64,000 nucleotides of DNA from Methylomarinum sp965277025 (GTDB lineage: Bacteria > Pseudomonadota > Gammaproteobacteria > Methylococcales > Methylomonadaceae): assembly GCA_965277025.1 (NCBI GenBank), contig OZ255706.1, forward strand, positions 1,116,001 through 1,180,000, written 5' to 3'. A program made the translations under genes and the position numbers. Position 1 is the stretch's first letter, and each line of letters starts with the position of its first letter. The notes beneath the pieces were generated by a model, which did no database searches, was not told the origin of the DNA, and worked only from the letters and a program-made list of their open reading frames with translations. Of the stretch, positions 38,012 through 46,015 are shown one piece after another.

Positions 38012-38050
38012 ATCAGTGCTTCCCGCGACACAGGGATGTGTCGTCAAAGG
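38012..38050 (-). repeat. Dispersed repeat, partial inverted copy A
   Basis: CAGTGCTTCCCGCGACACAG with GGATGTGTCGTC is the reverse complement of the GACGACACATCCCTGTGTCG plus CGGGAAGCACTG module seen near 55910-55940 and 60070-60105. It lies directly after the cysteine-rich protein gene. A separate hairpin ATCAGGAA/TTCCTGAT follows at 38085-38108. Confidence 0.7.
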
Positions 38051-38132
38051 CGTGGAAAATTAGCTGGTTTTATCTTCTGTTTCGATCAGGAAAATCTGTG
38101 TTCCTGATAAAATATCATGCCAGGCTCGTCTC

Positions 38133-38534
38133 TTAGGGTCTAAGAAAATCCATAAAAACCCTATTCCAGGAAAACTCCACGAAATCAGTGCGGTAATAAA
38201 TCGAAGCCCAGCCTGCCGCCATGAAATAAGTTCCCCCTGCTGGTGTCAAGAGAATCATTTTCCAGCTGCGAAGACCCAGGGTTTGGCCTCCATGCGTCCA
38301 AAACCAGCCATAAAATAAAAAGCTGACAAAAAGCAGCCAGAGAGGATAGAGATATTGCTCAGGTTGGAAAGCCTCGCCAGCGTTAAAAGGTAATGCAATG
38401 GCTGTGGCTAAAAAAAGTACCGCCAGCAATAAGAAAAGGTCGTAAAAGATTGCCGCCAGACGGCGAAAAAAACCCGGCCATTTTTGCTTGTCAGTAGCCG
38501 ATATGCCGGGTTTTTGAGGAGTGTGCCTGCTCAC
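38133..38534 (-). CDS. RDD-family membrane protein
   Basis: A 133-residue protein with three hydrophobic segments and the RDD layout: an Arg/Asp pair before the first span (RRLAAIFYDLFLLLAVLFLA), GGQTLGLRSWKMILL in the middle, and a short tail. The GTG start directly abuts the stop of the small upstream gene, pointing to translational coupling. RDD proteins are linked to ion or small-molecule transport, but none is defined here. Confidence 0.8.
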   Translation of the reverse strand: MSRHTPQKPGISATDKQKWPGFFRRLAAIFYDLFLLLAVLFLATAIALPFNAGEAFQPEQYLYPLWLLFVSFLFYGWFWTHGGQTLGLRSWKMILLTPAGGTYFMAAGWASIYYRTDFVEFSWNRVFMDFLRP

Positions 38535-38714
38535 TTAATCTTTAAACAAGGCAATCTTTTGTCCCAGATACAGGCAGATTGCGACCAGGCCGCTCTGCAT
38601 AATCAATGCAAAGATAAAGGGTGGCTTGTGCAGCAATAAGATTATGAAATCAACGACAAAAAGACTGGCGAGCAAAGGATGGTCGATCAGACCGTCAATG
38701 AATTTTTTAAACAT
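38535..38714 (-). CDS. 59-residue membrane protein coupled to the RDD gene
   Basis: The frame MFKKFIDGLIDHPLLASLFV continues through two hydrophobic segments (VVDFIILLLHKPPFIFALIM and SGLVAICLYLGQKIALF). A GGGAAGAA sequence precedes the ATG. Its TAA stop is immediately followed by the RDD-protein GTG. No family is recognised; size and coupling suggest a small partner subunit. Confidence 0.6.
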   Translation of the reverse strand: MFKKFIDGLIDHPLLASLFVVDFIILLLHKPPFIFALIMQSGLVAICLYLGQKIALFKD

Positions 38715-38783
38715 GGTTATTCTTCCCGGCTAAAATTGCATGAAGGTTAAATGCTGTTGTATATCCTGCATTCTGGAAATCTC

Positions 38784-38915
38784 TAAGGAAACGCTAAACA
38801 AATCATCCATACTGTCAGCGCCCGCAAAATCAATAGCTTGCAGCTATTGATTTTTGACGACTCATCCCTGTGTCGAGGGAAACGCTGACTAAAGCAACGT
38901 TTCCCGAGAGTGCTT
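38784..38915 (+). repeat. Dispersed repeat, copy B
   Basis: Starts AAGGAAACGCTAAACAAATC and includes a perfect hairpin (AAAATCAATAGC with GCTATTGATTTT, 38826-38854), then the CATCCCTGTGTCG module and a terminal GGGAAACGCTGACTAAAGC. The stretch from 38715 to 39008 has no gene. The repeat is the main content, followed by an AT-rich region before pcnB. Confidence 0.75.
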
Positions 38916-39008
38916 TGCAAATTGTTTTTAGTTTGCAATGCTTAGTTTTTTGATCCCTTTTTATAAACCCCAAAGATTTTACTATATAAAAATGGAAAAT
39001 GTAAAAGA

Positions 39009-40466
39009 ATGCTCGACTGGGCTAGAATAAAAGGGCGCGGTATAATGCATAATTTATGGGAAAGACTCGATAAAGTGAGTGAAAATAAAAAAAAGGACAA
39101 GACCATTTTAAAATTTTTTAAGCGATTGTTGAACTCTGCTGAGCCTGTTGCTGAAAACGGCACAACGGCTCCTCGCGTATATAGACGTTCTGAACATAAT
39201 GTTTCGCGAGAGCAAATAAGTAACAATGCATTGAAAGTCTTGTATCGGTTGAAAAAGGCAGGCTTTGATGCCTACTTGGTGGGTGGTTGCGTTCGCGATT
39301 TACTATTGGGACGAGAACCAAAAGATTTTGATGTGGCGACCAATGCCCGGCCGGAACAAGTTAAAGCGACTTTTCGCAATTGTCGGCTGATTGGCCGCAG
39401 GTTCCGTCTGGCGCATGTACATTTTGGTCGTGAAATCATTGAAGTCGCGACTTTTCGTGGCTCTGAAGCTCAGCAGAGTGATTTGCAGCGGGTTCATGAA
39501 GATGGTCGATTGTTGCGGGATAATGTATTTGGCACCATCGAAGAAGATGTCTGGCGGCGGGATTTTACCGTTAATTCCTTGTATTACAATATTCGTGACT
39601 TTTCTATTGTCGATTATACCGGCGGAATGCAGGACCATGCGCAGGCCGTGCTGAAATTGATTGGTGACCCACAAGTCAGATACCGGGAAGATCCGGTCAG
39701 AATGTTGCGGGCTGTCCGTTTTGCGGTAAAGCTGGGCTTTAAAATATCTCCCGAAACAGAGCAGCCAATTCACGAACTGGCGTATTTATTAAAAGGTATT
39801 CCTGCGGCACGATTATTTGATGAAGTTATCAAGCTGTTTTTAACCGGGAACGGATTGCAGACATTTGAAATGCTCAGGCATTATGGCCTGTTTGAAATGC
39901 TTTTTCCGGCCACTGAGCAGAGTTTGAGCAAAGAAGAAAATGAATTCCCCAGATTGTTTATTGCACAGGCATTGGAAAATTCTGATCAACGTATCGCCGA
40001 CGGAAAATCGGTAACACCCTATTTTTTGCTCTCGGCATTTTTATGGGAACCAATGCAAGACCGCTACCAGTTAAAGTTGCAGCAGGGATTCAGTGAAATA
40101 GTCTCCTGGCAACAGGCGGCGAGTGAGGTATTGAGCGAACAAGTCAAAATAGTTTCAATTCCCAAACGATTTACTCAAGCGATGCGCGATGTCTGGTTTT
40201 TGCAGTCTCGCTTCAGTCGGCGAACCGGAAGGCGACCCTATCGATTGTTATCACACCCCCGGTTTCGCGCCGCTTATGACTTTTTAGCCTTGCGAGCGGA
40301 AGTCGGTGACGGTGATTCATCATTGGTAGAGTGGTGGACAAAATTTCAATTTGCCAGCGCCGATGAGCAGCGTCGTATGACCCAGCCCCCTAAAACAGCC
40401 GGCAAAGGACGACGACGCAAGAGCAATCAGAAACGCTCCACTACACCGAAAAATACTGACGCATGA
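39009..40466 (+). CDS. pcnB: Poly(A) polymerase I
   Basis: Adds 3' poly(A) tails that promote RNA decay. The class II nucleotidyltransferase head carries YLVGGCVRDLLLGREPKDFD followed by VATNARPEQVK, the RRDFTVNSLYYN motif (WRRDFTVNSLYYNIRDF) and YREDPVRMLRAVRFAVKLGF. The C-terminus is a basic Arg/Lys-rich RNA-binding tail. The PcnB-type R-R-F-x-L-x-H-V block (RRFRLAHVHFG) separates it from the cca gene at 7313. The start could also be the Met at 39045. It overlaps folK by 4 bp. Confidence 0.93.
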   Translation: MLDWARIKGRGIMHNLWERLDKVSENKKKDKTILKFFKRLLNSAEPVAENGTTAPRVYRRSEHNVSREQISNNALKVLYRLKKAGFDAYLVGGCVRDLLLGREPKDFDVATNARPEQVKATFRNCRLIGRRFRLAHVHFGREIIEVATFRGSEAQQSDLQRVHEDGRLLRDNVFGTIEEDVWRRDFTVNSLYYNIRDFSIVDYTGGMQDHAQAVLKLIGDPQVRYREDPVRMLRAVRFAVKLGFKISPETEQPIHELAYLLKGIPAARLFDEVIKLFLTGNGLQTFEMLRHYGLFEMLFPATEQSLSKEENEFPRLFIAQALENSDQRIADGKSVTPYFLLSAFLWEPMQDRYQLKLQQGFSEIVSWQQAASEVLSEQVKIVSIPKRFTQAMRDVWFLQSRFSRRTGRRPYRLLSHPRFRAAYDFLALRAEVGDGDSSLVEWWTKFQFASADEQRRMTQPPKTAGKGRRRKSNQKRSTTPKNTDA

Positions 40467-40963
40467 TACAGAGAAAGCCCGTAATTGCTTATATTGGTTT
40501 AGGCAGTAATCTTGACGAGCCTGTTACTCAAATAAAATCAGCTCGCCAGCAAATACAGGATCTGGAAGGAGTCGAGGAAAAAGCGTTTTCTTCCCTTTAT
40601 CGCAGCGCGCCTATGGGGCCTGAGGATCAGCCAGATTATATCAATGCTGTGATGGCAGTCTTGACAGGTCTGGAGCCAATAGAACTGCTCAGGGCTTTGC
40701 AAGATATTGAAAATGCACATGGCAGGGTGCGGGAGCAACGCTGGGGTGCAAGAACATTGGACCTGGATATATTATTGTATGGCGATTTATGTGTTCAGTT
40801 ACCCGATTTGGTTATTCCGCATATAGGGCTTACAGAGCGTGAATTTGTGTTATATCCATTGGAGGAAATTGCCGGAGATGAATTGCTAATTCCAGGCAAA
40901 GGGCGGCTGGGTGATTTGATTTCATCCTGCCCATTAAATGGATTGCAAAGGTTGAGTGTATGA
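40463..40963 (+). CDS. folK: 6-hydroxymethyl-dihydropterin pyrophosphokinase, copy 2
   Basis: A 166-residue HPPK with VIAYIGLGSNLDEPVTQIKS at the start and the signature NAHGRVREQRWGARTLDLDI plus LLYGD. It sits in a tightly overlapping pcnB-folK-panB-panC operon, the common gammaproteobacterial location for folK. It is clearly diverged from the folB-linked copy at 23316-23813, so these are ancient paralogues or one was acquired separately. Confidence 0.94.
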   Translation: MIQRKPVIAYIGLGSNLDEPVTQIKSARQQIQDLEGVEEKAFSSLYRSAPMGPEDQPDYINAVMAVLTGLEPIELLRALQDIENAHGRVREQRWGARTLDLDILLYGDLCVQLPDLVIPHIGLTEREFVLYPLEEIAGDELLIPGKGRLGDLISSCPLNGLQRLSV

Positions 40964-41775
40964 ATCCTTATCTGAATGAGTCTCCTATCAAGCCTTTGTC
41001 GATTCATGATTTATTCTCCATGAAAGCAAAGGGGGAGAAAATCACTTGCCTGACCGCCTATGATGCCAGTTTCAGTGCCTTGATCGACAAGGCTGGCATA
41101 GATATGATGCTGGTAGGAGACTCTCTCGGCATGGTGGTGCAAGGAAACAGCAGTATCGTGCCTGTCACCATCGATGATATGGTTTACCATACTCGCTGCG
41201 TTATTCGGGGGAGAAGCAGGGCTTTTGTTATCAGCGACCTGCCTTTTATGAGTTACAGCACAAAAGAGCAGGCGATGAACAATGCCGCTCTTTTGATGCA
41301 GCGAGGCGGGACGCAGATGGTCAAGCTTGAAGGAGCGAGGTTTTCCGTTATTCAGGCATTGGTTGATCAAGGGGTGCCAGTATGTGGGCACCTGGGGCTA
41401 TTGCCACAATCCATTCATCAATCCGGGCGATATACCGTGCAAGGCAAAGAGCCTGTGGCTGCGGAACAAATCTTGCAAGACGCCTTGATGATAGAACAAT
41501 CCGGCGCCAGCATGCTGGTGCTGGAATGTGTTCCATCCGCATTGGCGGCGAAAATTACCCAAAGGTTGCATATTCCGGTGATTGGTATTGGCGCCGGAGC
41601 CGAGTGTGATGGGCAGGTTTTAGTGTTATATGACATTTTGAATATCGATGGCGGACGCAAGCCAAAGTTTTTTAAAGATTTTCTGGCGGAAACAGGAAGT
41701 GTTTTGGGAGCCGTTCAGGCTTACCATCAGGCGGTCAAGGATAAAACCTATCCATCCCAAGAGCATTGTTACTGA
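40960..41775 (+). CDS. panB: Ketopantoate hydroxymethyltransferase
   Basis: First committed enzyme of pantothenate synthesis; it uses 5,10-methylene-THF. The 271-residue protein has ITCLTAYDASFSALIDKAGI, LVGDSLGMVVQG, MVKLEGA and VPVCGHLGLLPQS. It overlaps folK and panC, so folate and pantothenate genes are co-translated. Confidence 0.97.
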   Translation: MNPYLNESPIKPLSIHDLFSMKAKGEKITCLTAYDASFSALIDKAGIDMMLVGDSLGMVVQGNSSIVPVTIDDMVYHTRCVIRGRSRAFVISDLPFMSYSTKEQAMNNAALLMQRGGTQMVKLEGARFSVIQALVDQGVPVCGHLGLLPQSIHQSGRYTVQGKEPVAAEQILQDALMIEQSGASMLVLECVPSALAAKITQRLHIPVIGIGAGAECDGQVLVLYDILNIDGGRKPKFFKDFLAETGSVLGAVQAYHQAVKDKTYPSQEHCY

Positions 41776-42620
41776 TGGATATCATTAGAACCGCAGACGC
41801 TTTGCGGCACACAATACAGCAGTGGCGCAGGGCAGGAGAAAAAATTGCCTTTGTTCCCACTATGGGTAATTTACATGCAGGGCATTTAAGTTTGGTGGAA
41901 ACAGCCAAACGCCAGGCTGATCGTGTGGTCGTCAGTATTTTTGTCAACCCAACCCAATTTGGTGAAGGTGAAGACTACAGCAGTTATCCCCGTACCGAAG
42001 ACGAGGATATTGAAAAGCTTCGAAAACAAGCAACCGATCTGGTTTTTATTCCACAAGTTTCAGAAATTTACCCTTCACCCCAGTTGGTGAGATTGTCGGT
42101 AACGGGTATTTCAGACCGCTGGTGTGGAGCCAGCCGGCCAGGGCATTTTAACGGTGTCGCCACGGTGGTTTGCAAATTGTTTAATCTGGTCCAGCCTGAT
42201 ATTGCTGTGTTTGGCGAAAAAGACTTCCAGCAATTAGCCATTATTCGGCAGATGGCGGCAGATCTGAATTTTCCGGTTCAGATTGTTGGCGCCTCCATTG
42301 TCCGGGAAGCTGATGGTTTGGCGATGAGTTCCAGAAACAGCTATTTAACGCCGCAACAGCGGCGCATCGCACCGCTGCTGCAACAAACCTTGCAACAGAT
42401 GCGAGATGAGATTATTGCCGGCAATGAAGCCTTTGAAAACATTTGTGCAAAGCACCAGCAAAAACTGGAGCAGACTGGTTTCAAGATTGATTATCTGGCG
42501 GTATGCCAGGCAAAAACGCTGGAACCGGCCACAGCCAGGGATCAGGAGTTGATTATTCTGGCCGCGGCTTGGCTGGGCAAGCCGCGGTTGATTGATAACA
42601 TTTTAGTTCAGCGGAGTTAG
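41775..42620 (+). CDS. panC: Pantothenate synthetase
   Basis: Joins pantoate and beta-alanine using ATP. The start at 41775 (TGATG overlap with panB) is preferred over an ATG nine bases upstream. Motifs: FVPTMGNLHAGHLSLVE, SIFVNPTQFGEGEDYSSYPR, GHFNGVATVVCKLFNLVQPD, FGEKDFQQL and AMSSRNSYL. Length 281. The partner panD lies 10 kb away at 52259, past a decayed locus and two IS elements. Confidence 0.97.
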   Translation: MDIIRTADALRHTIQQWRRAGEKIAFVPTMGNLHAGHLSLVETAKRQADRVVVSIFVNPTQFGEGEDYSSYPRTEDEDIEKLRKQATDLVFIPQVSEIYPSPQLVRLSVTGISDRWCGASRPGHFNGVATVVCKLFNLVQPDIAVFGEKDFQQLAIIRQMAADLNFPVQIVGASIVREADGLAMSSRNSYLTPQQRRIAPLLQQTLQQMRDEIIAGNEAFENICAKHQQKLEQTGFKIDYLAVCQAKTLEPATARDQELIILAAAWLGKPRLIDNILVQRS

Positions 42621-42621
42621 G

Positions 42622-42652
42622 TCACTGATTTGTTTTCTATTTTCCTCAGTGA
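42622..42652. terminator. Hairpin between panC and the convergent PEP-CTERM gene
   Basis: TCACTGA (42622-42628) pairs with TCAGTGA (42646-42652). The T-rich loop spans 17 nt, and the right arm overlaps the PEP-CTERM gene's stop codon. A weak bidirectional terminator is plausible. Confidence 0.5.
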
Positions 42653-43737
42653 GCAGCTTTTTTTCTACGCTGAGTCACAATACCCATCAAGCCGATACTG
42701 ATAAGCCATAAGGCAGCGGGAGCAGGAACATTCGAGGGTGGTACAGGATCTACCTGGATCCAGTCATTGGCGCAGCCCATGGTCCAGTGTGCAGTGAATG
42801 CCTGGGTCAATAACGCAGGATCGATCAGGCTCAAAGGTATTCTGGCTTCCATGAAATCAAGCGAGTCTTCGATCTCGTGAAAGATTTTGGGACATCCGAG
42901 TCCCCAAAATCGACTCGATCTTCGACAACTCATTGGTGCCCCGGCCGTCCTGGTCACCCGGCGTTCCGCCACAACATCGCAAGCTCGTTGCGGCTACACA
43001 CCGGCCTCCCATATGACTGGACGCCGCGTTCGGATGCTCCCTTGGGATCCCCTTTGGCGCCTTCGGCACGTCGGGTATCCCGTGTCGCCTCGTGGCTACC
43101 GGGGACTACCCGCCTTCGCTTCGCTCTCCATGGCGGGCAGCGAATGTTGTCCGCCTAGCTCGCCAACTGGACCGGTCATTGTGCTATAGGCAAATCCGCC
43201 AGATCCTAGCAGGGTGCCGGCCAATACAGATGTCGGGTGTTGTAAGGCGTATTGTGTTGTGGGGTTCGCATTATACTGGTTTGGTGCGTCCCAAATACCG
43301 ACATTCCAGTCGCTGACCCGATAAAAATCACCGCTGTTTCCAATTCCTGAGCTTTGGTGCTGGCCAGCATCGCATATTGTTACCAGCCCGTATTCAAAAC
43401 TACCATCATTGCCGAAATCCGGAGCGATATCCCCCCATCTCCAGCCACTGGCATTAGGGTCACGGCCAGTAATGACAGCGACATAAATATTGCTGTTGTC
43501 CCTTTTTACATACATGGCTTCGGCATCATAGGCTTGACCGCCATAACCAGGATTCAGGTAAGAGGTGTTTTGATCTTCGACTTCATACTTGACGCTTGAA
43601 TCTATTGGTGTCCAGTCGGAAGCTGAGCCAGCGCCTGAAAGGTTTATCCAGTCGTTCCAGTTGCCATCAATCGTATAAGCTTGTACCGCTGATGACAGCG
43701 ATAACAAAAAAAACAATTTAAGCGTTTTGTTGATCAT
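42646..43737 (-). pseudogene. PEP-CTERM-sorted exported protein, interrupted
   Basis: The start MINKTLKLFFLLSLSSAVQA (43737) follows a GGAGAA site and is a signal peptide. The mature part is Gly/Asn/Trp-rich (TIDGNWNDWINLSGAGSASD, WRWGDIAPDFGNDGSFEYGL). The 3' part ends with a PEP-CTERM anchor: VPAPAALWLISIGLMGIV followed by TQRRKK. Between them about 250 bp of GC-rich foreign sequence adds stops, so the protein would end 17 residues after GPVGELGG. The intact protein would be exported and processed by exosortase; no exosortase gene is in the window. Confidence 0.85.
42890..43145. mobile_element. Unidentified GC-rich insertion of about 250 bp
   Basis: Sequence between the two halves of the PEP-CTERM gene is far richer in GC than its surroundings and full of small palindromes: GATTTTGGG...CCCAAAATC near 42887-42915, GGGATCCC, GGGATACCC and GGCGG...CCGCC near 43132-43155. 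It carries no convincing gene and no recognised transposase end. Exact boundaries and any target duplication are unclear. It behaves like a small non-autonomous element. Confidence 0.5.
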
Positions 43738-43772
43738 GATGTTCTCCAAATAGCTGTAAATGTCTACTACTT

Positions 43773-43788
43773 AACATTTTTTGTGCCA
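43773..43788 (-). promoter_or_regulatory. Sigma-54-like promoter for the PEP-CTERM gene
   Basis: On the minus strand TGGCAC (-24) is followed by AAAAAATGTT. The arrangement is GG-N10-GT where the consensus is GG-N10-GC. It lies about 35-50 bp before the PEP-CTERM start codon and faces it. A sigma-54 activator gene stands divergently upstream. Confidence 0.5.
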
Positions 43789-43860
43789 TATTTATTTCTT
43801 ACTGATAAATCAATGGATTATCTTGATTGTTTGTTTTTGAGCAGGATAAGGGGGGAGAAA

Positions 43861-43910
43861 CTTGCTGACAAATCTGTCAGCAAGACCAGTTAGAACTGAC
43901 AGCTTTGTCA
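43861..43910. promoter_or_regulatory. Two palindromic operator-like sites TGACA-N4-TGTCA
   Basis: Site 1 at 43866-43879 is TGACA-AATC-TGTCA and extends to 10-bp perfect arms (43861-43884). Site 2 at 43897-43910 is TGACA-GCTT-TGTCA. Their centres are 31 bp apart, about three helical turns, so both face the same side. A TGACA half-site follows at 43915-43919. They sit 110-140 bp upstream of the sigma-54-like promoter, a normal enhancer distance, and 56-105 bp upstream of the activator gene. Confidence 0.65.
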
Positions 43911-43965
43911 TGTGTGACAGCGGTTTTATGCTATTTTTATAGCTAACCCTTTAATAACAGACGTT

Positions 43966-45266
43966 ATGAGTGTACTGAGTCGACAACTCGAAAAATTATT
44001 TAACGCTTATCATTATCCTTTTCAGGTAATCGGGAGTGACCAAAAGATTTTGATGGTCAATCGGGCTTTTGAAAAGCAATTGCTTGGGCATGAGTTTGTC
44101 ATTGGGAAAGATTGTTGTCAGGGTAGTGAAACATGCAGGCATAAACGATTTTTTGAGACATTGGAACCTTATAGCGACGAGTTCACAATAATGTTGCCAA
44201 ATGGCCAGACAATATCGGGGCGTGCCCAAGGTGCACCTATTTGGGCAAACGATGACAGAATTCTATTGGGGGAAGCGATTGTTTCGATTCATAAAAGACC
44301 TGTGGAATCGAACTCTGGTCTGATTGGTCGGTCATCTGTATTCAACGACCTTATTTCTCGATTGGAAAAAGCGGTAAAAACTCAAACACCTGTGCTATTG
44401 CTGGGTGAAACTGGAACAGGTAAAGAGTTGGCGGCAGAATTTATTCATCAGCATTCCCAACGGGCATCTCATGATTTTGTTGTGGTTGACTGTACCAGTA
44501 TCAGTGATGAATTGTTTGAAAGTGAGTTGTTTGGCCATGAGAAAGGTGCATTTACTGGTGCTCATTCGAGTAAGAAAGGTTGTCGCATCAAGGCACATTG
44601 TTTTTGGATGAGATTGGCGAGTTGCCTTTGGCGCAACAGGCTAAATTATTGCGTGTGCTGGAAAAAGGTCAATTTAGACGAGTGGGGGGCACTAAACCGC
44701 TTTATTCGGATATTCGGATTGTTTCAGCAACCCACCGTAACTTGGCCAGAATGGTTCAGCAAGGATCGTTTCGAGAAGATCTTTTTTATCGATTATCAGT
44801 TTTTCCTGTATCCATTGCTCCTCTTCGCGAACGTAGAGAGGATATACCTTTGCTTTGCCAGCATTTTTTAAGGCTGCTGGAAGAGGATGACACTCTTCAT
44901 TATCAATTATCCAGGCAAGCACTGGTTAAACTGGTTCAATATTCCTGGCCGGGCAATATTAGAGAGCTGAGAAATACCATCCAGTTGGCTGCTGCATTAT
45001 GTGACAACGGTATGATTGGTGAAGCGGATATTCAGGTTCAATCATGGGACTCGGCCGTTGATGTAATTGATTCGGTTACAGGCAAAGAGTCAGAAATCAG
45101 TGCGACACTTAACCCGGTGGAAAAAATTGAAGCGGATTATATTGTTCAATTGATAAAAAAATATCAAGGTAATCGCAAAAAAATGGCGATGGAAATGAAT
45201 GTCAGTGAGCGAACTTTATATAGAAAGTTGAAACGCTACCAACTGAATCAGGCTGATTATTTATGA
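43966..45266 (+). pseudogene. Sigma-54-dependent transcriptional activator with PAS-like sensor, 10-bp deletion
   Basis: The N-terminal PAS-like domain (FQVIGSDQKILMVNRAFEKQ) has a cysteine cluster GKDCCQGSETC. The AAA+ domain carries Walker A GETGTGKE and GAFTGA (EKGAFTGAHSSKKG), then the frame breaks at 44580/44581. The next frame resumes LSHQGTLFLDEIGELPLAQQ (Walker B), and continues to a Fis-type helix-turn-helix NRKKMAMEMNVSERTLYRKL. The family reads KKGLFELxxxGTLF here, so about 10 bp are missing. There is no receiver domain. It is the first gene of a two-gene operon with the HDOD gene (4-bp overlap). Confidence 0.9.
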
Positions 45267-46015
45267 AGCCCCAAATCATGAGCTGGAATATCAGGAATAT
45301 CGATTCGGGAGTGAAAGGAATAAGCCCGCTCATTGATATGCGTCAATCCATTGCCCGGCTGGAAGAATTACCGGTGTTACCAGAAATAGCGCATCGATTG
45401 ATGAAGCTGATGGGTGATCCCCTGGCAGATGCAAAAAAATTGGCAGAGATTGTCATGCTGGATCCGTTATTGACCAGTCAAGTGATCCGCTGGGCTAATT
45501 CTCCACTTTATGGTTATAAAGGTAAAATTGAATCAGTTCAGGATGCTATCAGCCGCGTGTTGGGGTTTGATTATGTTTTGAGTCTGGCGCTTGGTATTGC
45601 AGCAATGGAACCGTTAAACCTGCCAGTTGATGGACCCTTGGGAAGCCGGCGACTATGGCAACAAAACTTGTCCAGCAGTTATTTGATGGACAAAATCAAT
45701 AAACAATTAGCCCAGGAAAACCGACTGTCAAACGATCAAGTGCAATTGGCGGCTTTGTTGCATAATTTAGGTTTTTTGTTGTTAGGTTCGCAGTTTGAAG
45801 CGGAATTTGATTATTTGAATAAATTGATTGCTGCTAACCCTGGTCTGGCAATAATACGTGTCGAAGATTTTGCCATGGCGACCAACCATACTCTGTTAGG
45901 CGTTTGGTTAATGCGGGCTTGGGCAATGCCGGGGCCAGTCATTAATGTCGTTTTTCATCATCACAACCCTTTTTATCGTGGGAAAGATTATCAATTGAAT
46001 TTAATTACTTTCTAT

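Noticed and set aside
39009..40466. Second tRNA CCA-adding enzyme
   Set aside because: The RRFRLAHVHFG block and the basic C-terminal tail fit PcnB poly(A) polymerase. The HD domain of Cca is absent.
42877..43189. Overlapping plus-strand frames of 93 and 100 codons in the GC-rich insertion
   Set aside because: Composition-driven open frames with no recognised domain. They overlap each other in different frames.
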